From Rubrivivax sp. (lineage in GTDB: Bacteria; Pseudomonadota; Gammaproteobacteria; Burkholderiales; Burkholderiaceae_C), in assembly GCA_016790435.1 (NCBI GenBank), contig JAEUPE010000057.1:1-35384 (forward strand): a DNA stretch of 35,384 nt, given 5' to 3'. This document shows positions 26,577-35,384 of this stretch, in pieces. Each line of letters starts with the position of its first letter. The stretch's first letter is position 1. A model generated the notes under the pieces. The model ran no database searches. It worked only from the letters and a program-made list of their open reading frames with translations, and had not been told where the DNA came from. The position numbers and the translations under genes were made by a program.

Positions 26577-29087
26577 TTACACCGACAGCAGCATCTGCAT
26601 CAGGTTTGGCAGGCCGTGCCCTTGGTGGTAGCGGTCGCGCCCCAGGTCCGTGCAACTGCGCAGCAGGATGGCCTTCACCTCGTCGGGCCGGCCGCGGAAC
26701 TCGGGCCGCACTGAAAGAAAGGCAGCCAGCAGGCCGCTGACGTGCGGCGCGGCCATGCTGGTGCCGCTGTCCTCGCGGTAGCTGTAGTGCGGGTCTTTCC
26801 AGCGCGAAGCGCAGGACACGATGCGCTCGCCCGGCGCCACCACATCGGGCTTCAGCCGTCCGTCGGCTGTTGGGCCGCGCGAGGAGAATGCCGACACGCC
26901 GTACAGGTGGGGCCGGTCGCGGTTGACCGAGCCCACGGCAATGCCCTCTTCCAGGTTGGCCGGGTCGGCGATCGACATCGAGTTGTAGATCTCGGCCTCG
27001 CCTTGCGGCGTCTGGACCTGCAGCTGGCCTTCGTTGCCGCTGGCGGTGACGACCAGCACGCCGTTGCGCCACAGCTGCCGAAGTTCCGCGCACAGCGGCG
27101 AGAAGCCACAGCCGTACACCGTGGTGTCGAACGGTGCGCCCAGGCTGAGGTTCAGGCCGTGCACCGCCATGCCCGCGGGCACGTCGTCATTGGCCGCGGC
27201 GATGTGGTCCAGCGCCTTGATGATCCAGGCGTCTTCGCCGTTGCCCTTGTCGTCGAGCACCTTGTAGATCACCAGCCGCGCCAGGGGCGCGACGCCCCGG
27301 TATTGGCGCGGACCCACTGCGCCCTGGCCGGCGATGATGCCGGCCACGTGCGTGCCGTGACCGTCGCGGTCGGTGGCGTTCGCAATGCGCCTGGGAGGAC
27401 CCTCCTGCGTGCAATCCCACACCGCCTTGATCCGTTGGGCGAAGTGGGGGTGGTCGGCACGGATGCCGGTGTCCAGCACCGCCCAGGTGATGCCGTTGCC
27501 GTCGGCGGTGAAGCTTGACAAGGCCGCATCGGCCTTGATCGCAGCCATCGATGCCCGGTTGGTCAGCTTGTGCTTGGGGCTGCTCTGCCAGACCGAGTAG
27601 ACCCGCATCGTGTCGTGCGCCGCAGCCACCCTCTGCAACTCGTCAGCCGTGAGTCGCGCCGAGACGAAGCGGCGCAGCGTGTCGATGCGCGCCGCCTTCG
27701 CGTTTTTTTCCCCCACCATCGTGCGCAGCTGAGCGGCCGCCTGCAGCACGCGCGTGGCCAGCGTGATCGCATCGCCGGCCACCAGGGTATTGCTGCTCCG
27801 CAGCCTATCCAGCTCCGCCTGCTCATGGTCTTTCAGCTGCACGGGGTCTTCGCCCAGCGCCGCGTAGCCAGGCTCCAGCACCTCGATCAGCACCGAGTGC
27901 CGTACGTCGGGGTCGGCGTCCAGCCGCTCCGCCACGTCGCGCGCCATCACGAACCGCGACATCACGTCCATGCCCATGGCGTCACACACCGCGCTCCGCA
28001 CCTTGGGGTGGGCCAGGTAACCGGTCGCCGCGTGCGGGTTGAAGCCGAACAGGCGGCGCGACTGGGTGTTCAGAATCAGGTCGTCCTGCACCGAGGCGTG
28101 CTCCGAGCCGAAGTCGCTCGACAACTGCTTATCGGCAGCGACCGGGTCCAGCGGGTCGGCGAAGTTGACCCAGCGGCCTACCACCGCCGGAATCGAGCCG
28201 TCCTTCGGCACGAGGAGGTCCTGCACCTCCTGCAAGCCGAGCGGCGAGCCGATAGTGACGAAGGCATCGAGGTCCACGTCGCCTGCTTTCAACTTGCTCA
28301 GCACCTCGTAGGCAATGATCGAGCCCTGGCTATGTGCGACGAGGGTGACAGGCCGCCCCTTGACGGCACGAAGCACCTCGCGCAGCCGGTCGCCCACCTG
28401 CCGCCGCAGGCTCGGATTGAAGAAATAGGCGGCGGTGTCGCCGACCAGGGTCTCCAGGAACAGGCGGCTGATCGGGCGGCGCAGCCACGCCGGCAACGGC
28501 AGTACCTTCTTGCCCGGCCCCGCGCCCTGCGTCTCGACACCCAGGCGCCAGGCAAGGGCCGCGCCGTAGTTGCGCGCCGCCTCGGCTTCCTTACCCAGGA
28601 CGCGGCTGCTCAAGACGACGTCGAGGTCGAAGTCGCGTAGGTCGTCGGTGCGACCTGTGCCGGCGGCCCGGGTGCCGCCGGCCAGGGTTTCGTGAACCAG
28701 ATCGGACCAGAAGGCCATGCGGCTGCGCGGGCCGAGGTCACGGCCGAACAGCGCCAGGTCCCAGCGCTGCTTCAGCCGGCCCGGCGCTTCCTGCTGGCCG
28801 ATGCCGTGGATGTAGACCACGACCGACTCGCTGCCGCCGCCGCCCACGGCGGCGCCGGCGGACTTGGCGCCCGGGCCGGCAGGCACCCTGCCAAGAGTGG
28901 CTTTGCGAACGGCCTTCGTTGCCGGAGTCTTCTTGGTCGGCGCCTTCTTGGGGAACGACTTCTTTGCCGCGCGCTTCGACGCGGCCGCCTGTTCCGCGGT
29001 GTCGGCCTTCCGCGCGGCCGCGGCCCGCGGCTTGATCGACTGGACGCTGGCCTTGACCGTGGGCTTCTTGCTGCGGGGTTCAGACAT
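26577..29087 (-). CDS. Fusion of lysine-rich tail, alpha/beta hydrolase and subtilisin-like (S8) protease
   Basis: An 836-residue protein; the start at 29087 has AGGAG 7 bp upstream. Residues 1-75 are Lys/Ala/Pro rich (KKSFPKKAPTKKTPATKAV). Residues 86-380 are a lipase-like alpha/beta hydrolase: VVVYIHGIGQQ, the nucleophile elbow AHSQGS with Ser253, DPLDP at 311-315 as acid candidate, and His360 in GYLAHPKV. Residues 470-525 (VSARLTADELQRVAAAHDTM, then RVYSVW) resemble an I9 prodomain. The protease triad is complete: D539 (AVLDTGIRADH), H577 (DGHGTHVAG) and S777 (SGTSMAAPH), with oxyanion N685 (TASGNEG). No signal peptide or membrane segment is seen, unlike most subtilases, so it is probably cytoplasmic. 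Target and trigger are unknown. It is convergent with the FRG gene. Confidence 0.92.
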   Translation of the reverse strand: MSEPRSKKPTVKASVQSIKPRAAAARKADTAEQAAASKRAAKKSFPKKAPTKKTPATKAVRKATLGRVPAGPGAKSAGAAVGGGGSESVVVYIHGIGQQEAPGRLKQRWDLALFGRDLGPRSRMAFWSDLVHETLAGGTRAAGTGRTDDLRDFDLDVVLSSRVLGKEAEAARNYGAALAWRLGVETQGAGPGKKVLPLPAWLRRPISRLFLETLVGDTAAYFFNPSLRRQVGDRLREVLRAVKGRPVTLVAHSQGSIIAYEVLSKLKAGDVDLDAFVTIGSPLGLQEVQDLLVPKDGSIPAVVGRWVNFADPLDPVAADKQLSSDFGSEHASVQDDLILNTQSRRLFGFNPHAATGYLAHPKVRSAVCDAMGMDVMSRFVMARDVAERLDADPDVRHSVLIEVLEPGYAALGEDPVQLKDHEQAELDRLRSSNTLVAGDAITLATRVLQAAAQLRTMVGEKNAKAARIDTLRRFVSARLTADELQRVAAAHDTMRVYSVWQSSPKHKLTNRASMAAIKADAALSSFTADGNGITWAVLDTGIRADHPHFAQRIKAVWDCTQEGPPRRIANATDRDGHGTHVAGIIAGQGAVGPRQYRGVAPLARLVIYKVLDDKGNGEDAWIIKALDHIAAANDDVPAGMAVHGLNLSLGAPFDTTVYGCGFSPLCAELRQLWRNGVLVVTASGNEGQLQVQTPQGEAEIYNSMSIADPANLEEGIAVGSVNRDRPHLYGVSAFSSRGPTADGRLKPDVVAPGERIVSCASRWKDPHYSYREDSGTSMAAPHVSGLLAAFLSVRPEFRGRPDEVKAILLRSCTDLGRDRYHQGHGLPNLMQMLLSV

Positions 29088-29220
29088 GAGTTGGCTCCTG
29101 CGGCGATGCGATCCTTGTGGCGACGTCACTTCGGACGTGCATGCCGAGCATGCCAATTCTCCGGTCGGAATTCATCGTTCGCCGTGGGTACGCAGGACGC
29201 GGCGGTGCAGGGGCCCCTGC

Positions 29221-29643
29221 TCAGGCCAGGTCCTCGCGCAGGCACAGGATGTTGCCTTCGGTGTCCTCGAACCACGCCGCGCGTTCGGCGCCGAGCACGC
29301 ACACATGCTCCACCGTCTTCAGCCCGGGCAGGTCGTAGTCGGCGAAGCGCACGCCGCGTGACTTCAGTGCGGCGACGGCGGCGGCGATGTCCTCCACGCG
29401 GAAACTGAGCGCGGTGTGCTCGGCCTTCGTGCCCTCGGGCTTCGGGAACAGCGCCAGCTCGGTGCCGCCGCAGCGGTAGACGAACTTGCCGTCGGGCTTG
29501 AGGCCCACCGGCGGCAGGCCGAGCGCGCGCTCGTAGAAGTCGCGCGCCCGGGCCAGGTCCTTGACGGGCAGCATGCAGGTGACCTGGCTGAGTTGCGGGC
29601 GGCGGGCCGTCGAAAGAGCCTGGGTGAGCGGGTGCGTGTGCAT
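29221..29643 (-). CDS. VOC-family (glyoxalase/bleomycin-resistance fold) protein
   Basis: A 140-residue protein starting at 29643, with GGGAG 6 bp upstream. It has two beta-alpha-beta-beta-beta halves: VTCMLPVKDLARARDFYERA with LGLPPVG, then HTALSFRVEDIAAAVAALKS and WFEDTEGNILCLRED, where the last Glu is the usual metal-ligand position. Single-domain VOC proteins of this size dimerise and act as lyases, isomerases, dioxygenases or drug-binding proteins; the substrate is not predictable. The first 18 residues (MHTHPLTQALSTARRPQL) look unconserved. It is divergent from katG across 318 bp and 133 bp upstream of the hydrolase-protease gene on the same strand. Confidence 0.88.
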   Translation of the reverse strand: MHTHPLTQALSTARRPQLSQVTCMLPVKDLARARDFYERALGLPPVGLKPDGKFVYRCGGTELALFPKPEGTKAEHTALSFRVEDIAAAVAALKSRGVRFADYDLPGLKTVEHVCVLGAERAAWFEDTEGNILCLREDLA

Positions 29644-29727
29644 GTGAATCTCCCGGAACGGGTGGGGTCGAAGAGGGGCGGGGGCCGGCGTCACGTGAGT
29701 TGAATGGCATCGGCGGCGCCACGTTAG

Positions 29728-32169
<2,442 letters not shown>

Positions 32170-32178
32170 GGCATCGCC

Positions 32179-32193
32179 CCGCCGTTCCGGCGG
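32179..32193. terminator. Weak hairpin after katG
   Basis: A 6-bp GC stem with a 3-base loop (CCGCCG-TTC-CGGCGG), 10 bp after the katG stop, in the 77-bp gap between convergent genes. No T-run follows, so intrinsic termination is doubtful; a second short stem lies around 32203-32216. Confidence 0.25.
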
Positions 32194-32246
32194 CCCGTCA
32201 CGCCCGCGCCTGCGGGTCTCGTCGGGCGCCGGAGCCTGGGGCGACT

Positions 32247-33233
32247 TCAGGCCGAACCCGTTGGGCCGGCTTGCGAAGGCTCCGTTCCCGCAGCCCGCCG
32301 CTGCGCGACGCGGTAACGCAGCACATGCCGCGCCAACACCTCGGCGTCGCAGCCCGGGCAAAGGTTGCGCCCGGGCGCGCCGGCGGTCAGCACCTTGCCC
32401 CGCTGCCTGCACCTGCCGCAGGTGAAGACCGATGGGTGCTGGCGGGCGTAGGGCGCGAGCCAGTCGCCGCGCGTGCCGGGCAGGCGCGCCGCCAACTGCG
32501 CGAAGGCCTCGCAGCTGAAGAAGTTGGGCAGGCCCAGGTACTCGAGGCCGCGGAGCTCGGCCAGCGGCTCCAGCCCGCCGTGCGCGATGCGCAGCGCGCC
32601 CAGGTGCAGCCAGCGCAACCGGTGCAACTTCGCTAGCGGTGCCAGCGTGGGAACGACGAGCGGCTTGCTCTCGTTGCCGGCGACGAACAGGCCCTCGAGC
32701 CCCGAAAGCGTGGCCAGCGGCTCGAGCCCGGGTACCTTCGACATGCCGGCGAGGAACAGCCACTGCAGGCCCGACATGCCGGCGAGCGGCTCGAGCGAGG
32801 CCACGCTCGCCGACTGCCCGAGGTGGAACCGCTTCAGGCCGCGCAGGCCCGCCACCGCCTGCAGCGAGCCGATGCCGCTCCAGTGGATCCACAGGTCCTC
32901 CAGCCCTTCGATGCGGCAGGCGGCATCGAACAACTCCTGCGACATGCGCGAGTTGAACCAGAGCCGGCGCACGCCCTGCATCGCGGGCAGCGCCTGCACC
33001 CACTGCGCCACCAGCTTGCGCTGCTGCGCCGCGGGCAGGTCGAGCTGCGTGCAGCGGATGGCGAGGTCGGCCGTGCTGGCGTATTCGTCGGGCGAACGCA
33101 GCGCCTTGGGCTGATCGTCCTTGTGCAGGTTCCAGTAGTGCGGCAGGTAGGCCGATTCACCTTTGGCGAGCCAGCCGGTCTCTTCGCGCAGCTCGGCCAG
33201 CACCGCCTCCAGGTCGGCGTTCAATTCCCTCAT
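32247..33233 (-). CDS. Leucine-rich-repeat-like protein with C-terminal zinc ribbon
   Basis: A 328-residue protein; the start at 33233 has GAGG 6 bp upstream. Residues 1-85 are helical and acidic. From about residue 88 to 236, irregular leucine-rich repeats of 22-24 residues are visible, each with an L-x-x-L-x-L-type strand: VRRLWFN, LEDLWIHW, LKRFHLGQ, LQWLFLAG, LEGLFVAG, LRWLHLGA, LEYLGLPN. Residues 270-297 carry FTCGRC and LCPGCD, four Cys (272, 275, 292, 295) in a CxxC-x16-CxxC zinc-ribbon arrangement. The C-terminus is a low-complexity tail. No signal peptide is seen. LRR domains bind proteins and the ribbon may bind nucleic acid or protein; no function can be named. It lies 87 bp downstream of a hypothetical gene on the same strand. 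Confidence 0.75.
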   Translation of the reverse strand: MRELNADLEAVLAELREETGWLAKGESAYLPHYWNLHKDDQPKALRSPDEYASTADLAIRCTQLDLPAAQQRKLVAQWVQALPAMQGVRRLWFNSRMSQELFDAACRIEGLEDLWIHWSGIGSLQAVAGLRGLKRFHLGQSASVASLEPLAGMSGLQWLFLAGMSKVPGLEPLATLSGLEGLFVAGNESKPLVVPTLAPLAKLHRLRWLHLGALRIAHGGLEPLAELRGLEYLGLPNFFSCEAFAQLAARLPGTRGDWLAPYARQHPSVFTCGRCRQRGKVLTAGAPGRNLCPGCDAEVLARHVLRYRVAQRRAAGTEPSQAGPTGSA

Positions 33234-33320
33234 GTCACGCCTCGCCGTGGCACGTCGCCGTCGCCCTCGACACAACCCTCGGGGTACACAGCAGATGCCC
33301 GTGTTCGGGCGCCACGTAGC

Positions 33321-34253
33321 TCACCTAGCCGCCGTTGGCCAGCACGTGCTGCGGACACAGGCGCAGCGCGGCCACGAAGTGCGCCAGTCGCGGTCGGCGA
33401 TCAGCACGAGGCCCGCTTCCTGCGGCTCGTGCTGCAACGGGATGAAGAGCTCGGCACCGTTGGCCGCCTCGCAGAGCTGCCTGAGCTGCTGCGCCGCCAC
33501 GCCGTCGCCGAGCTGCCCGGCCGGGCCGAGCGGCGCGCGGTGCCAGCGGTGATGCACGGGCACCTCCACCAGCGCCGCGGGCGCACCTTCGTGGCCGATG
33601 GCCCACTCGCTGGGGCGCGCCAGCACGCGCGGCCGCTCGGCCGCGGCCAGGGCGGCGAGCATCTCGGCAATGCTGCTGCGCGCCACGAGCTCGTCGAGCC
33701 CACGCGTCCGCGCAGCGGCCTCGCGATGCGCCGGCCCGTGCGCGAAGGCCAGCACATCGGCCTCGCGCTCCACACGGGCGAGCAGGCCGCCTTCCACCGC
33801 GCCCCAGGCGAGGCTGAGCTCCATCTCGGCACTCGAGCCCTGGCTCCTCAGGGCGGTTCTCGTGAACGCTTCCAGGGCCGCCGTCACCCCGGCGCCTGCG
33901 CCGCCGGCCTGCGCGGCGGCCTCGCCCTCGCGCAGCCCGGCAGCCAACGCACCGGTGGGCTTGGGGCGGCCATCGAGCACCGATTGCATCAGCCGCACCA
34001 CCGTGTCTTCGCTGTCCTCGGCCAGCATCGCCACGAGCGCCTGCGCGGTGGCCCGGTGGCGGCGAAAAGCGCTGGCGAAGCTGCGCGTGGTGGCGGCCTC
34101 GTCGAGGGCGAAGTAGCCCTGCAGAAGGGTGTGCAGTGGCGCGGCGCGCCCCGAGAGCGCCGGCTCGGCGGCCAGGCCATCGCGCAGCGCCTGCAGCACC
34201 AAGGCGTCCGACTGCGTGCGGCGCGTGGCCAGCAGTTCGCGAAGGTCGTTCAT
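33321..34253 (-). CDS. Hypothetical protein, probable frameshift near the C-terminus
   Basis: A 310-residue predicted protein starting at 34253 behind a purine-rich GGAGAAGGGGAGG tract. I do not recognise the family. The first two thirds are Ala/Leu-rich helices (LRELLATRRTQSDALVLQAL, then YFALDEAATTRSFASAFRRH). The last third has more strand character (AALVEVPVHHRWHRAP, then GAELFIPLQHE and AGLVLIADRDW). After that point the frame runs into a Trp/Cys/Arg-rich string (RTSWPRCACVRSTCW), while the next frame reads a sensible helix (AHFVAALRLCPQHVLANGG) and stops at 33325. Adding one G in the GG near 33385 would join them into one protein of similar length. Either the gene has a real 1-bp deletion or the base call is wrong. 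No signal peptide is seen. Confidence 0.65.
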   Translation of the reverse strand: MNDLRELLATRRTQSDALVLQALRDGLAAEPALSGRAAPLHTLLQGYFALDEAATTRSFASAFRRHRATAQALVAMLAEDSEDTVVRLMQSVLDGRPKPTGALAAGLREGEAAAQAGGAGAGVTAALEAFTRTALRSQGSSAEMELSLAWGAVEGGLLARVEREADVLAFAHGPAHREAAARTRGLDELVARSSIAEMLAALAAAERPRVLARPSEWAIGHEGAPAALVEVPVHHRWHRAPLGPAGQLGDGVAAQQLRQLCEAANGAELFIPLQHEPQEAGLVLIADRDWRTSWPRCACVRSTCWPTAAR

Positions 34254-34443
34254 GCCCTCCCCTTCTCCCGAGTTCCAACTGGCCCTTGGGCCATGCGGCG
34301 CCTGCCGCGACGAATTCTGCGGAGTTCCGCGGCCGGTCGTGGTGAGCAGGCGTGTCAGCCGGGCGAAGCGTTCCGGCCCCTGACAAGTGCCGTCGCGCTC
34401 CGACCACACCCGTGATGGGGCGCAGTCGATCGGTCAGGGCCCC

Positions 34444-34457
34444 TTGATGTCGGTCAA
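34444..34457. promoter_or_regulatory. FNR/Anr-type box
   Basis: TTGAT-GTCG-GTCAA, matching the consensus TTGAT-N4-ATCAA at 9 of 10 positions. It is centred between 34450 and 34451. If this centre is -41.5, transcription starts at 34492 and the -10 hexamer falls on CAGAAT (34480-34485; 4 of 6 matches), the layout of a class II FNR-activated promoter. The gene served is the iron-sulfur protein at 34550. The rest of the 296-bp gap (34254-34549) shows no gene and no other clear signal. Confidence 0.55.
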
Positions 34458-34549
34458 GCGGAACCGGTGGGTGGAAAACCAGAATGAATTGCGAGCCGTG
34501 CAGGCCTTTCGGCGTGGCGGGCGATGCGCTTTGACTCAGGAGGAACACC

Positions 34550-35384
34550 GTGTCCACCAACGTGATGCCCGATGCCGGCCCGGCAAGGGCGGGCGTTTCC
34601 GGGCCGTTGGTGCCGCCGGCCTCGGCCGACCCGGCGCAAGCGGTGGCCAAGACCTCGCGCCGCGGCTTCCTGCGCTCGGGCGGCACGCTGAGCCTGTCGT
34701 CGCTGATGGGCACCGCCGCCCTGATGTCGCCTTCGGGCGACGCGAAGGCGGCCGTTGAGTGGGCCGAGCACTTCCAGAAGAACTACCGCCTGATGACGCC
34801 GCAGGAGAAGGACGAGGCGCGCCTGCGCCTCGAGCGGCGCCATACGGAGGAATACGGCAAGAAGGTGTCGGTCGACACCACCGAGGCGCAGCCGGGCATG
34901 CTCATGGGCTACGCGCTCAACATCCGCAAGTGCATCGGCTGCCGGCGCTGCGTGAAGGCCTGCGTCGAGGAGAACAACCAGTCGCGCGGCACGCGGCCCG
35001 GCGAGCGCATCGAGTGGATCCAGGTGCTGCGCATGGAGCGCGGCGAGTTCACCGCCGACAAGATGAACCAGGGCTACCCCGCGGGCCTGGGCATCCAGGT
35101 CGGCGGCAACGCCTACAGCCCCGCGGGCCAGGTGCTCGAGGGCCAGTACTACTACGAGCCGAAGGCGGTGCCCGAGAAGGACGCCACCTACATGCCCATC
35201 GCCTGCATGCAGTGCGAGAAGCCGCCCTGCGTGAAGGTGTGCCCGGTGCGCACCACCTACCGCGAGGCCGACGGTCCGGTGGTGATCGACTACAACTGGT
35301 GCATCGGCTGCCGCATGTGCATGGGCGCTTGCCCTTACTGGGCGCGCCGCTTGAACGTCGCCAACCCCGTCCTGCCGAAGGAAG
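34550..35384 (+). CDS. Tat-exported 4Fe-4S electron-transfer subunit (NrfC/DmsB/DsrO-like), 3' end outside window
   Basis: Starts at a GTG (34550) with AGGAGG 6 bp upstream and stays open to the last base, giving 278 residues. A twin-arginine leader lies unusually deep: SRRGFLRSGGTLSLSS at residues 36-51 after a Pro/Ala-rich extension, with cleavage expected near DAKAAVE (about residue 68). Cysteine motifs are C128-x2-C131-x2-C134-x3-C138 (KCIGCRRCVKAC), C219-x2-C222-x4-C227-x3-C231 (CMQCEKPPCVKVC) and C251-x2-C254-x2-C257-x3-C261 (CIGCRMCMGAC); the last Cys of a fourth group should lie beyond the window. This is the ferredoxin-like subunit of respiratory complexes such as nitrite, sulfite or DMSO-type oxidoreductases. 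An NrfD-like membrane subunit and a catalytic or cytochrome partner are expected downstream. Confidence 0.9.
   Translation, partial: MSTNVMPDAGPARAGVSGPLVPPASADPAQAVAKTSRRGFLRSGGTLSLSSLMGTAALMSPSGDAKAAVEWAEHFQKNYRLMTPQEKDEARLRLERRHTEEYGKKVSVDTTEAQPGMLMGYALNIRKCIGCRRCVKACVEENNQSRGTRPGERIEWIQVLRMERGEFTADKMNQGYPAGLGIQVGGNAYSPAGQVLEGQYYYEPKAVPEKDATYMPIACMQCEKPPCVKVCPVRTTYREADGPVVIDYNWCIGCRMCMGACPYWARRLNVANPVLPKE

Noticed and set aside
34387-34758. Small + strand open frame before and over the iron-sulfur gene start
   Set aside because: No ribosome binding site, Arg/Gly-rich out-of-frame composition, and overlap with a gene that has an ideal AGGAGG and a Tat leader.

Overview
The window reads as chromosomal DNA from a very GC-rich beta-proteobacterium, most likely Burkholderiales (Comamonadaceae/Sphaerotilaceae-like). 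This is inferred from strong G/C third positions, dense solute-uptake and oxidoreductase operons, Tat-exported proteins, a TRAP system and lysine/alanine-rich protein tails. I could not run a taxonomic search. I see no rRNA, tRNA, CRISPR array, insertion sequence or integrase.

Region 1 (1-16151, all + strand) is one long uptake and catabolism block with several 4-bp ATGA overlaps. It holds the 3' part of a YtcJ-like amidohydrolase, two tandem family-5 solute-binding proteins (SBPs), a small ABM-type protein, a dimethylglycine/sarcosine dehydrogenase-like flavoprotein fused to a GcvT domain, and an XRE-cupin regulator. A third paralogous SBP follows, then the only permease/ATPase set (DppBCDF type), a Tat-exported metallo-beta-lactamase-fold protein, an SDR and an epoxide-hydrolase-like alpha/beta hydrolase. 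The likely job is import of a peptide-like or N-methylated amide/amine compound, hydrolysis by the amidohydrolase and oxidative N-demethylation by the flavoprotein. The substrate is unknown.

Region 2 (16170-25650) is a second catabolic module around a TRAP transporter. On the - strand, in transcription order, are dctP, dctQ, dctM, an FAD_oxidored-type flavoprotein and a phytanoyl-CoA-dioxygenase-like (PhyH) enzyme. Then come a GntR/FCD regulator (-) and a divergent + operon of a second PhyH enzyme, a PanB-like protein with altered catalytic residues, and an SDR. The same octamer (GTGATATG) lies upstream of both dctP and the second PhyH gene and may be the GntR operator.

Region 3 (25664-29087) holds the least expected pair: an FRG-domain protein (+) and, convergent with a 7-bp gap, an 836-residue protein joining a lysine-rich tail, a GxSxG-type alpha/beta hydrolase and a complete subtilisin-like (S8) protease. 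No signal peptide is visible. This is the best candidate for an undescribed system.

Region 4 (29221-35384) has a VOC/glyoxalase-fold protein divergent from katG, an LRR-like protein with a C-terminal zinc ribbon, a hypothetical protein with a probable 1-bp frameshift near its end, and the 5' part of a Tat-exported multi-[4Fe-4S] electron-transfer subunit preceded by a near-perfect FNR-type box.
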